From an uncultured Cytophagales bacterium (lineage in GTDB: Bacteria > Bacteroidota > Bacteroidia > Cytophagales > Thermoflexibacteraceae): DNA of 64,000 nucleotides. Below the pieces are notes generated by a model, which worked only from the letters and a program-made list of their open reading frames with translations, did no database searches and was not told the DNA's origin. The stretch's first letter is position 1; every line of letters begins with the position of its first letter. The position numbers and the translations under genes were made by a program. Positions 35,584-43,539 of this stretch are shown in pieces. The stretch covers positions 347,472-411,471 of the forward strand of contig CALHUI010000007.1 in the NCBI GenBank assembly GCA_938039675.1. The letters are read 5' to 3'.

Positions 35584-35970
35584 CTACTGCTCCTCTGCCA
35601 CTTCGCCTTTGTATTTTACGCCACCGAAGAAGTAGAGCATCATAATCCGCGAATAGCGAAAATTGACGGGAATCATCAGCAGCACTGCCACCACTACCGA
35701 ACCGATGAATACACTCAAACTTGCCTTCGGATACAAAATATTGATGGCCGTAAAAACCGTGATGATAGTAGCCACGCTTATGGCATAGCCCACATACATG
35801 GCACCGTAGAAAAAGCCCGGCTCTATTTCAAACTTAAAGCCACAAACCGGACAATTTTTATGCATCTCCGTAAACTTGGTCAGATTGAAGATGCTGTATT
35901 TGTACATGTTTCCTTTGCGACAGCTGGGACATTTGCCCTGTGCCAACGCTTGCCAATAATTTAATGTCAT
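35584..35970 (-). CDS. DUF983 family membrane protein
   Basis: This 128-residue protein has an N-terminal zinc-ribbon-like pair of CxxC motifs (CPSCRKG and CPVCGF) and two membrane helices (about 55-75 and 85-105). This is the DUF983 layout common in Bacteroidota and Alphaproteobacteria. The function is unknown. It is convergent with the CDF gene, 6 bases apart. Confidence 0.85.
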   Translation of the reverse strand: MTLNYWQALAQGKCPSCRKGNMYKYSIFNLTKFTEMHKNCPVCGFKFEIEPGFFYGAMYVGYAISVATIITVFTAINILYPKASLSVFIGSVVVAVLLMIPVNFRYSRIMMLYFFGGVKYKGEVAEEQ

Positions 35971-36050
35971 AGCTGATTGATATTATTTTGCAAAGTACGC
36001 AAACTTATCGAGCCTTATCAAAATTGCATGTAACAAAAGTAACATAGAGA

Positions 36051-37076
36051 CTATTGTTTGTAAATCGCGATTTTCTTTTGCCCGTTGGTGTAGATGCAAG
36101 CGCGGTACATTCCTTCCGAATTGAACGGCATGACGATATTTCCTTTGTTGTCTATGGCAATAATGCCGCCTTCACCACCCATTTTGACCAATTTTTTCAT
36201 TACCACCTCATCGGCAGCCTTTTTGAGCGGCATTTTTTTGTAGGCCATCAGGGCGGAAATATCATGTGCCACTACGGCGCGGATGAAGTATTCGCCGTGT
36301 CCGGTTGCCGAAACAGCGCAGGTTTCGTTATTGGCGTAGGTTCCCGCCCCAATGATGGGGGCATCGCCTACTCTGCCGTATCGTTTATTGGTCATGCCGC
36401 CGGTGGAAGTGCCTGCGGCAAGGTTGCCGTATTGGTCTAAGGCCACGCAGCCGACCGTGCCGAACTTGCGGTCTTTGATGAACGCATCTTCATCGGGTAG
36501 CAGTTCGGGGCGGATACGACCCTCGCCGATGCTGTCGCGGGCTTTTACTTTCAGCCATTGCTGGTAGCGGTGCTCATCGCGGAAGTAGCTGTTAGGCACC
36601 ATTTCCAGCCCCTGCTGTTCGGCAAAAGTTTCTGCCCCGCGTCCGGTCATCATCACGTGCGGCGATTTCCGCATCACGGCAATAGCCGCCATAATCGGGT
36701 TTTTAATCGTTGTAACGCCTGCAATTGCTCCGGCAGCCAGCGTTTTACCATCCATTACGGAAGCATCCAGCTCATTTTTTCCTTCGTTAGTAAACACTGC
36801 GCCCTTACCTGCGTTGAACAGCGGGGAATCTTCCATGATGCGAATAGCGGCAGCGACAGCTTCCAGCGAAGTACCGCCTTTCTGCAAAACAGCATAGCCT
36901 GCCGAAATGGCTTCATCCAATTTTTCGGTGTATTGCTTTTCCAATTCGGGAGTCATGTTGGCTTTCAGGATAGTGCCTGCCCCGCCGTGAATGGCAATGG
37001 CAATGCGTTGTTGCGGTTGTGCCATAAGGCTTGTTGCCATATAGAAATATGCAAGCAGTATATAAATGATTTTCAT
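36051..37076 (-). CDS. Isoaspartyl peptidase / L-asparaginase (Ntn hydrolase), exported
   Basis: This 341-residue plant-type asparaginase/isoaspartyl peptidase is made as a precursor that cleaves itself before the catalytic Thr in KFGTVGCVALD. The N-terminal IAIHGGAGTI and the substrate loop DAPIIGAGTYAN are diagnostic. A signal peptide (ending SLMAQ) sends it to the periplasm. The ATG at 37076 begins the signal peptide; a second ATG at 37094 adds six residues. Confidence 0.9.
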   Translation of the reverse strand: MKIIYILLAYFYMATSLMAQPQQRIAIAIHGGAGTILKANMTPELEKQYTEKLDEAISAGYAVLQKGGTSLEAVAAAIRIMEDSPLFNAGKGAVFTNEGKNELDASVMDGKTLAAGAIAGVTTIKNPIMAAIAVMRKSPHVMMTGRGAETFAEQQGLEMVPNSYFRDEHRYQQWLKVKARDSIGEGRIRPELLPDEDAFIKDRKFGTVGCVALDQYGNLAAGTSTGGMTNKRYGRVGDAPIIGAGTYANNETCAVSATGHGEYFIRAVVAHDISALMAYKKMPLKKAADEVVMKKLVKMGGEGGIIAIDNKGNIVMPFNSEGMYRACIYTNGQKKIAIYKQ

Positions 37077-37087
37077 ATTACTTGTGG

Positions 37088-37121
37088 TTTGCATTAAAAT
37101 TAGTATGAAAGTTTATTTTTG
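37088..37121 (+). promoter_or_regulatory. Putative promoter of the thioesterase gene
   Basis: TTTG at 37088-37091, a 22-base spacer and TATTTTTG at 37114-37121, with the ATG 27 bases further on. It overlaps the 5' region of the divergent asparaginase gene. Confidence 0.55.
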
Positions 37122-37147
37122 TTAGAATATACACTTGAAAATACCTT

Positions 37148-37726
37148 ATGAAATCTTTTTTACAACAAAGCCGCCCAGTAAGTTATTCACGCACAACCAT
37201 CACCGAACTGATGATGCCGCACCATGCCAACTTTGAAGGACGTGTACATGCCGGTGCCTTGTTGAGCCTGATGGACCGGGTAGCTTTTACGTGTGCCAGC
37301 CGCCACGCAGGGAGCTACTGTGTAACGGCTTCGGTAGAGGAGGTTGAGTTCATGTTTCCCGTGCAGGTAGGGCAATTGGTCATTGTCAAGGCTTCTGTGA
37401 ATTATGTAGGACAAAGTTCTATGATTGTAGGTGTGCGCGTGGACTCTCAGGATATACGCAGCGGCGAAATGAGACATACAAATACCAGCTATTTCCATAT
37501 GGTGGCCAAAGATGAATACGGCAAAGTAACTTCTGTACCGCCGCTGTTGCTGGAAGACCCCGAAGACGTGCGTCGTTTTTTTGAAGGCTTAATGCGCAAA
37601 GATGCCCGCACTGCCATGCGTACCAAAATCAAAAAAGAGATTGAAAGCTATAACTTTGACAGTGCATTAGACCGCCTGCGTCGTGAACGTTGCCAAATAG
37701 GGTTTGATATCAATGCCGTAGAATAA
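37148..37726 (+). CDS. Acyl-CoA thioesterase (hotdog fold)
   Basis: This 192-residue protein has one hotdog domain (about 15-125) of the YciA/BFIT-like acyl-CoA hydrolase type: LMMPHHANFEGRVHAGALLS, with the Asp of LMDRVAF as the probable catalytic acid. The C-terminal ~55 residues are charged and helical (MRTKIKKEIESYNFDSALDR), an addition I do not recognise. It probably hydrolyses medium- or long-chain acyl-CoA. It is the first of three same-strand genes ending with lpxB, with short gaps. Confidence 0.85.
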   Translation: MKSFLQQSRPVSYSRTTITELMMPHHANFEGRVHAGALLSLMDRVAFTCASRHAGSYCVTASVEEVEFMFPVQVGQLVIVKASVNYVGQSSMIVGVRVDSQDIRSGEMRHTNTSYFHMVAKDEYGKVTSVPPLLLEDPEDVRRFFEGLMRKDARTAMRTKIKKEIESYNFDSALDRLRRERCQIGFDINAVE

Positions 37727-37765
37727 ATTTCTAACTTTTTTGCAGCTTGCTGCGTTTTGTTAGGC

Positions 37766-38941
37766 ATGGAGTGGCTTTCAAAAACCAAAGAAATTGTTTA
37801 TTTCCAACATAAACCCGACCTGTGGCGGCACTTCAGCAGTGAAACCATCATAGGGGTGCTTTCTACTTGTGTAGCTGTTTATTCGGCAAGTGTTTATTCG
37901 CGAGTAGGCTTTTTCTTGGGAGCTGCGGGTGCTTTCTTCTCTTTTCGCCACTTGTATTTGGATTGGCAAAAAAAATTTATCAACAGCCTGACGCTGACAC
38001 CCCGCCAATTGATTTTTTCTTTGGGTACGACAAAACAGCAGCGAACCGTAGCCCTCACCGAAATAGCTCAAATGGAAGTGCGTTATGCCCATCCGCACAA
38101 GGGAACAATTACAGCCAATGCCGGGCATCATGAGTTCGAGCGCATGTTGCACATCATGAAAGGTGAGGAAAAAATCAGTGCCGACTGCTATTTGCAACTG
38201 AATAACGGTGAAAAAATCACGCTGCGTGCCGCTTATTTCCCGGAAAGAAGTTTCTTTGACTTTATCAGCTACCTGAACGAATTTTTAACAAATCGCCGGC
38301 AGTGCAAAGATACTGCCACACAAAAAGTCGGCGGTAAATCTACCGATATAAGTACCGTATCACCTGAAATTCAAGAAATTATGGATGAGAATCAGGCTTA
38401 TTTGCAGGCTGATACGGAGTTGAAGGCGCAGTTGGAACAAACCCGTCGGGCAGCCTATGAGATGCTCTACGTGCCCCGCGATGAGTTTGACCGCTTGCGA
38501 ATGGTAGGCAAAACCGTTATTGCACAGTTTACGGGTGCTGACAAAAAAAACATTTATTTTTTCAAAGACGACTACAAAAAAGACCTTGACCCCGACGAGA
38601 TAGAAGCAGGCGAAAACCTGATTCAGTCTGCCAACGAAAATCTGGCATTAGTCAATGCACGGATTGAATCTTACCAAAAAGTAGCACAGGAACTGCAACG
38701 ATTGGCGGAAAAGGAACTCAAACGGCAGCAACTCAACCGCCTTGCCGATAACCTCAAAGAATTACAGGAGCAAAACACCGCCCGCAGCATTGAACAGCAA
38801 AGCCTTTCGGAAATCCGTTTGCCCGATGCCGACAAATCGCTGCTCAACGAACTGGCACAAATCAATGAGCAAATCGCCGGCACCGATACGCTGGAAAAAA
38901 CGCTCTTTTTGAAAGAACACATTGCCCTTTTTAAGAAGTGA
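37766..38941 (+). CDS. Membrane protein with PH-like domain and coiled coil, unknown function
   Basis: This 391-residue protein matches nothing I can name. Two hydrophobic segments (about 27-47 and 50-62) are followed by a beta-rich region (about 75-175, starting LTLTPRQLIFSLG) that resembles bacterial PH-like domains. A long, charged, mostly helical region follows (about 215-391), rich in Gln, Glu and Leu with coiled-coil character. It overlaps lpxB by 4 bases (GTGA), so it is translationally coupled to a lipid A enzyme. That suggests an envelope role, by inference only. Confidence 0.75.
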   Translation: MEWLSKTKEIVYFQHKPDLWRHFSSETIIGVLSTCVAVYSASVYSRVGFFLGAAGAFFSFRHLYLDWQKKFINSLTLTPRQLIFSLGTTKQQRTVALTEIAQMEVRYAHPHKGTITANAGHHEFERMLHIMKGEEKISADCYLQLNNGEKITLRAAYFPERSFFDFISYLNEFLTNRRQCKDTATQKVGGKSTDISTVSPEIQEIMDENQAYLQADTELKAQLEQTRRAAYEMLYVPRDEFDRLRMVGKTVIAQFTGADKKNIYFFKDDYKKDLDPDEIEAGENLIQSANENLALVNARIESYQKVAQELQRLAEKELKRQQLNRLADNLKELQEQNTARSIEQQSLSEIRLPDADKSLLNELAQINEQIAGTDTLEKTLFLKEHIALFKK

Positions 38942-40044
38942 AATACTACCTGATAGCGGGCGAAAAATCAGGCGACCTGCACGGTGGCAACCTGATTCGC
39001 GCCTTGAAAAAATACGACCCCGAAGCAACTTTTCGCGCATGGGGCGGCGATGAAATGCAACAAGCCGGTGCCGAATTGGTACGCCACATCAAAGAAACCG
39101 CCTTTATGGGCATTGGCGAAGTAGCTGCCAACCTGCGAAAAATTACCCGCCTAATGGCTATTTGCCGCCAAGACATGCAACAACACCAACCCGACGTGGT
39201 CATTCTGATTGATTATGCAGGCTTTAACCTGCGCATGGCTGCTTTTGCCAAAAAATTGGGCTGCAAGGTTTTCTACTACATTTCGCCCAAAGTTTGGGTT
39301 TGGAACAAAAAGCGCGTGGAGCAAATCAAGGCAAATGTGGACAGAATGTTTGCCATTATGCCCTTTGAAAAGGCATTTTATGCCAAAGAAGGATACAATC
39401 AGGTGGATTATATTGGTAATCCATTGTTTGATGCGGTGGCAAAGTTTCGTCCCGATGCAGCCTTTGAAGCAGTTGTTCGCAAAGACAGCCGCCCGCTGAT
39501 AGCCCTTTTGCCGGGCAGCCGTGTGCAGGAAGTGAAAAAAATTCTGCCCGTAATGGTAAAAGTTGCCAAACAATTTCCCGATTATCAGTTTGCCGTGGCG
39601 GGAGTGCTGCACTTGCCGCCGCAACTGTATGCGCCCGCTTTGGAGGCAGGTATCCCAGTGTATCCCGAAAAGGCTTATGACCTGTTGTACCTTTCGCAGG
39701 CGGCACTTGTAGCTTCGGGCACTGCCACGCTGGAAACGGCACTTTTACGCGTGCCGCAGGTGGTACTCTACCGCACGGGCTGGGTTTCGGCACTGTTTTT
39801 CTGGTTTTTCATCCGCCTGCCTTTTGTTTCGTTGGCGAACCTGATAGCGGGCAAAGAAATTGTCAAAGAATTGCTGCAAACCGACTGCACCCCCCGCCGC
39901 GTAGCCGACGAACTGCAAAAAGTGCTGACTTACAAGCGGTTATACACGCTTAAAGCCTACGATGAACTCATCGCACAAATTGCCATGCCCAAAAGTGCAT
40001 CGGAAGTGGCTGCCGAGTTGATGGTGAAATACGCTAAGTCTTAG
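38938..40044 (+). CDS. lpxB: Lipid-A-disaccharide synthase
   Basis: This 368-residue GT19 enzyme joins UDP-2,3-diacylglucosamine and lipid X into the lipid A disaccharide. The N-terminus YYLIAGEKSGDLHGGNLIRAL is diagnostic, followed by MGIGEVAANL, FYYISPKVWVWNKKRV and LLPGSRVQEVKKILP. GTATLETAL is the donor-site loop. The start codon is GTG at 38938, overlapping the preceding stop (GTGA). The 3' end overlaps the convergent hxlR-type gene by 11 bases. Confidence 0.95.
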   Translation: MKYYLIAGEKSGDLHGGNLIRALKKYDPEATFRAWGGDEMQQAGAELVRHIKETAFMGIGEVAANLRKITRLMAICRQDMQQHQPDVVILIDYAGFNLRMAAFAKKLGCKVFYYISPKVWVWNKKRVEQIKANVDRMFAIMPFEKAFYAKEGYNQVDYIGNPLFDAVAKFRPDAAFEAVVRKDSRPLIALLPGSRVQEVKKILPVMVKVAKQFPDYQFAVAGVLHLPPQLYAPALEAGIPVYPEKAYDLLYLSQAALVASGTATLETALLRVPQVVLYRTGWVSALFFWFFIRLPFVSLANLIAGKEIVKELLQTDCTPRRVADELQKVLTYKRLYTLKAYDELIAQIAMPKSASEVAAELMVKYAKS

Positions 40045-40381
40045 GCTGCTCAATAACTGCTTTGTAATAGCTGCCAAATTGCCGCAGTGCTTCAATCACC
40101 GGAATGGTTTCCATGCCCATTTCGGTGATTGAGTATTCCACCTTAGGCGGAATTTCGGGATACACTTTGCGATTAATCAGCCCGTCGGCTTCCAGACTGC
40201 GCAACTGCTCTGTAAGCATTTTGTGAGTGATTTTTCCCAAATCTTTTTTGAGTTCCCCATAGCGCCATGTACGGTTTTTTAACCGCCACAGAATAGGCAT
40301 TTTATACTTGCCGCCAATAATATCCAGTGCTAATTCCGCCGGATTGTTATAGACTTTTTCTTTGATTGTGAACGAAGGCAT
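40034..40381 (-). CDS. HxlR-family winged-helix transcriptional regulator
   Basis: This 115-residue single-domain regulator has the HxlR pattern: ALDIIGGKYKMPILWRLKN, RYGELKKDLGKITHKMLTEQLRSLE, then a basic wing with YSITEMG. It lacks the N-terminal Cys (usually near residue 8-12) that many redox-sensing HxlR proteins such as HypR and YodB use, so it may not be thiol-based. It is divergent from the DJ-1-family gene. The palindrome at 40461-40480 is its likely operator. Confidence 0.88.
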   Translation of the reverse strand: MPSFTIKEKVYNNPAELALDIIGGKYKMPILWRLKNRTWRYGELKKDLGKITHKMLTEQLRSLEADGLINRKVYPEIPPKVEYSITEMGMETIPVIEALRQFGSYYKAVIEQPKT

Positions 40382-40460
40382 TTTTTAACTTTTTTTAACT
40401 TTTATACAGAACTGCCGCGTAAGCGATTAATATCAAAATCTAACTTTTTGGTAAGCATAT

Positions 40461-40480
40461 TACTTACTTAAAAGTAAGTA
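40461..40480. promoter_or_regulatory. Near-perfect palindrome, probable HxlR operator
   Basis: TACTTACTT and AAGTAAGTA form 9-base arms around a central AA. It lies in the gap between the divergent HxlR-type and DJ-1-type genes, 20 bases upstream of the DJ-1 promoter. Confidence 0.6.
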
Positions 40481-40500
40481 TATTACAAAAAAGTGCATTA

Positions 40501-40532
40501 TTGACAAAAGTATGTATATAAATATAGATTTG
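40501..40532 (+). promoter_or_regulatory. Putative promoter of the DJ-1 family gene
   Basis: TTG at 40501-40503, a 21-base spacer and TAGATTTG at 40525-40532. The upstream in-frame start at 40512 lies inside this promoter, which supports the ATG at 40632. Confidence 0.55.
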
Positions 40533-40631
40533 CAATACATACTAAATCAGCAGGTACTTGTCTATCCCATCAGCTATCATCCTGCAAGTATTTGCGTATT
40601 AATTTGTATCATACTTTTCAATACGATTATC

Positions 40632-41390
40632 ATGGTAACTGAAGTAAATTCTTATGTTCATTTTCACGGTGCACCCTCAAAAGGTAAAATTTTAATGGTC
40701 GCAAGTTCACCAAGTGTGAGCAAGCAGACCGGTTGGCCTATCGGTTTTTGGGCCGCCGAACTAACGCACCCGCTGCGTGTATTTCAAGAGGCAGGTTACG
40801 AAGTAGAACTTGTTTCCACCGAAGGCGGCAAATTGGAAATGGATGCCTATTCTAACCCCACAGACCCGAGCGGTTATTCGGCACACGATGTCATTTCTTT
40901 GGGCTACATGCAAAAGCCTGAGTTCATGGCGATGCTGGAGAATACCAAGAAACTCACAGAGGTAAATCCTGCCGACCACGATGCCGTTTTCCTTGTAGGC
41001 GGACAAGGTCCGATGTACACTTTCCGCGGCAACAAAGAATTGGAAAAACTGTTTGTGTCGTTCTACGAAGCAGGCAAACCAAGCGCAGCCGTTTGCCACT
41101 CCACCACGCTTTTGTTGGAAGCCAAACTTTCTGACGGCGAACTTTTGGTGAAAGGCAAAACATGGACAGGCTTTGCCAATGCGGAAGAAGAATTTGCAGA
41201 CCAAGCCGTCGGCATGAAAATTCAGCCATACCGCATTGAAGATGAAGCCCGCAAAATTGCCGGAACTACGTTCAAAGTGGCTGCGCCATTTAGTTCATAC
41301 GCCATTCAAGACGGCAATTTGATTACCGGACAGCAACAAAATTCAGGTACTGCGGCTGCCGAGATGGTGGTGAAAGCTTTAGGTAAATAA
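40632..41390 (+). CDS. DJ-1/PfpI-family (type 1 glutamine amidotransferase-like) protein
   Basis: This 252-residue DJ-1/PfpI superfamily protein resembles Hsp31-type glyoxalases and chaperones. It starts ILMVASSPSVSKQTGWPIGFWAAEL. The nucleophile elbow is AVCHSTT with Cys and His side by side, and VFLVGGQGPMY is the preceding loop. Relatives convert methylglyoxal to lactate without glutathione or act as deglycases. The divergent HxlR regulator and the shared operator suggest induction by electrophile stress, which is inference. Translation from 40632 is supported by the promoter position. Confidence 0.87.
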   Translation: MVTEVNSYVHFHGAPSKGKILMVASSPSVSKQTGWPIGFWAAELTHPLRVFQEAGYEVELVSTEGGKLEMDAYSNPTDPSGYSAHDVISLGYMQKPEFMAMLENTKKLTEVNPADHDAVFLVGGQGPMYTFRGNKELEKLFVSFYEAGKPSAAVCHSTTLLLEAKLSDGELLVKGKTWTGFANAEEEFADQAVGMKIQPYRIEDEARKIAGTTFKVAAPFSSYAIQDGNLITGQQQNSGTAAAEMVVKALGK

Positions 41391-41455
41391 TCTTACTTAC
41401 CACAAGCGTACAAGTTCCTTGTGCTCTTGTATGCTTGCGGTAAAATAAACAACAG

Positions 41456-42233
41456 ATGAAAACTATTTGGCTGCTCGCTTTGGTAATTACCGTTCTGCTG
41501 ACTGTAAATGCTGCCTACGCACAACTCAACGAAAGCGATACGGCGCGGTTTCAATTGCGGGCAGGCATCACGGGGGTATGGCAAAGCGGAAACGTAGAAC
41601 TGTTGGTGCTTCGCTCACGCTTGGAAATGCTTACTAACGGCAAAAAAACTTTGTTTTTAAATCGCAAAACAACAGTTTATATATCAGGAATTTAGCGGAT
41701 TTAAGGCGGATAACGACCTGAACAGCCGAAATTTTCTTTACTATAAACCGCAAAAAAGTTTTTATTCTTTTGCCCTTTTGTACGTACAAACCAATTTTCG
41801 GCGCAAAATTGATTACCGATGGTTTGGCGATGCGGGTGTAACTTGGCAATTTGTCAGAAAAATCCATTCTAACCTGAAACTTTCGGGCGGTCTTTTATAC
41901 GAAAACACGCGATTTTCGGTCAATCAGCTCAATGAAGCGTTTTACAACGGCAGCGAAAATATTGCCCTTTGGCGTGCTACGATATACTTGGCAGGTTGGC
42001 ATCGCATTTTGAACGGGAAAGTCAAACTTTTTTACAATACCTATTGGCAGACCGGTTTTGAACAAGTACCGAATAGTCGTATGCAAGTTGATGTCGGCTT
42101 GGAATTGCCCCTTTGGAAAGGTTTAGGTTTTCAGACAGAATACTTGCTTGCTTATGAGCAGGTTACGGCGAAAAAAGTCAAGGAAATTGACCGATTGCTC
42201 ACCTTTGGGTTGAGTTATCAAATCAGAAAATAA
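41456..42233 (+). pseudogene. Broken DUF481-like outer-membrane protein gene
   Basis: The 5' part (ATG 41456) encodes a signal peptide (ending AAYAQ) and a barrel start (GITGVWQSGNVELLVLRSRL), then runs off frame near 41650 and stops at 41693-41695. The continuation YQEFSGFKADNDL, then YVQTNFRRKIDYRWFGDAG, follows in another frame to 42233. Between them KSQNNSLY is in the third frame. Two slippage-type indels explain this: extra T in the T5 run at 41654-41658 and an extra AT in TATATAT at 41678-41684. The two halves together look like a DUF481-type salt-induced barrel protein. It is inactive unless these are sequencing errors. Confidence 0.75.
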
Positions 42234-42348
42234 ATTTCCGTGCAGATTTCAGAGCTGTTCGCACCTGCACAATCAAAGAATTGGAACAAGTGTAACACGG
42301 AAAAGCATCAGTACAGCATTAAGTTCTTTCATTGCTAAATCAAACAGA

Positions 42349-42711
42349 ATGATAATCAAACGGAATTTCAGCCCTTTGAAAGTGGCGTATTACGTCCGAT
42401 ACGAATTGCTGACCGCTGTTTTAGTTTCGGCTTTTGTTTATGTTTTGCACAGGCAGGAAATTTTGAGCTTTGCGCTGCCCTTTTCGGTAGCGGCTATTTT
42501 GGGCAGTGCTTTGGCAATCTTCATTGCCTTTCGCAACAACAGTTCTTACGGGCGTTGGTGGGAAGCACGCACACTTTGGGGCGGCATTGTCAATTCAAGC
42601 CGCGTTTTGGCGCGTTTGCTCATCACTTTCACGGACAGTCATGCACATCAGCAAAACTATGACAAAACCCGCAGCGAAAATTTCAAAGCAGCCCCGAATG
42701 GACAAGTTTGA
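42349..42711 (+). pseudogene. Bestrophin-family channel fragment
   Basis: The first ~112 residues are a good match to bacterial bestrophin-family (UPF0187) membrane proteins: FSPLKVAYYVRYELL, then AIFIAFRNNSSYGRWWEART, then RVLARLLITFTDSHAHQQNY. Full-length proteins have roughly 280-300 residues. Here homology ends near 42685 and a TGA follows at 42709-42711. The following bases encode the tail of an unrelated SDR enzyme, so an internal deletion seems to have joined two genes. Confidence 0.75.
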
Positions 42712-42914
42712 GCGTCAGCAAAGCCGCTTTGCGCAATTTGGTGCAAGCCTGTCAGAAAAAAGTTGCAGGCACGGCTGTTCACATTGCACAATTGACCGTT
42801 TGAGGATACGTAAATCCTCAAGACGAAAAATATAGCCCCGAAAAAATCGCTGAACAGTATTAGAAACTTTACGGACAGCAAGAAGGAGCATTTGAGAATG
42901 AAATTATTTACTAA
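42690..42914 (+). pseudogene. Short-chain dehydrogenase (SDR) 3' remnant with two stops
   Basis: In the frame starting at 42690 the sequence reads SSPEWTSLSVSKAALRNLVQ, then VAGTAVHIAQLTV, a TGA, GYVNPQDEKYSPEKIAEQY, a TAG, and KLYGQQEGAFENEIIY. This is the C-terminal end of an SDR-family NADPH oxidoreductase (the S-x-SKAALRNL helix and the tail Y-W-x-LY). The TAG stands where Trp is usual. The N-terminal two thirds of the gene are missing; a bestrophin fragment stands there instead. Confidence 0.65.
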
Positions 42915-42927
42915 AAAAATCAAAAGC

Positions 42928-43539
42928 ATGAACATCGCAATCATCGGAACGGGAAACGTCGGAGGCGCGTTAGCTGCCAATTGGGCGAAAAAAGGACACC
43001 AAATTTTTTTGGGTGTTCAGGACATCAACGACTTCAAAGGCAAAGAACTTTTGCAAAATCCGAATACGACAGCCGTAAGCATTGCGGAGGCAGTAGCAAA
43101 ATCGGAAGCGGTATTGATTGCCACACCGCCGACCGCCGTTTTTGACATCATAGCGGCGGCAGGCGATTTTGCGGGCAAAGTCGTGATTGATGCTACCAAT
43201 ACCGTTGCAAAGAAGCCTGAACCTTACGCAACGGTTTATCACGCCTTGACGGACAAAACCAATGCCGAAGTCGTGAAATGTTTCAACACAACGGGTTTTG
43301 AAAACATGAAAAATCCTGTTTACAACGGTGAAGGAATTGATATGTTTATGGCAGGCGACAGCGCAAAAGCCAAAGAAATTGTCAAACAATTGGCTTTGGA
43401 CTGCGGATTCGGCACTTGTTGGGATTTCGGCAAATCGGACAAAGTAGAGCTTTTGGAAAAGTTTGCCTTGTCATGGATTAACCTTGCGATTATGCAGGGG
43501 CACGGGCGAAATTTGGCTTTTAAGGTTATTAAACGCTGA
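42928..43539 (+). CDS. NADP-dependent F420 reductase-like dinucleotide-binding protein
   Basis: This 203-residue Rossmann protein has the N-terminal MNIAIIGTGNVGGALAANW, IATPPTAVFD and VIDATNTVAKK motifs of the NADPH:F420 oxidoreductase-like family. In non-F420 organisms these bind NAD(P) and have unknown substrates. The ATG at 42928 directly begins the Rossmann motif. It follows the SDR remnant by 13 bases. The end overlaps the convergent membrane-protein gene by 69 bases. Confidence 0.85.
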   Translation: MNIAIIGTGNVGGALAANWAKKGHQIFLGVQDINDFKGKELLQNPNTTAVSIAEAVAKSEAVLIATPPTAVFDIIAAAGDFAGKVVIDATNTVAKKPEPYATVYHALTDKTNAEVVKCFNTTGFENMKNPVYNGEGIDMFMAGDSAKAKEIVKQLALDCGFGTCWDFGKSDKVELLEKFALSWINLAIMQGHGRNLAFKVIKR

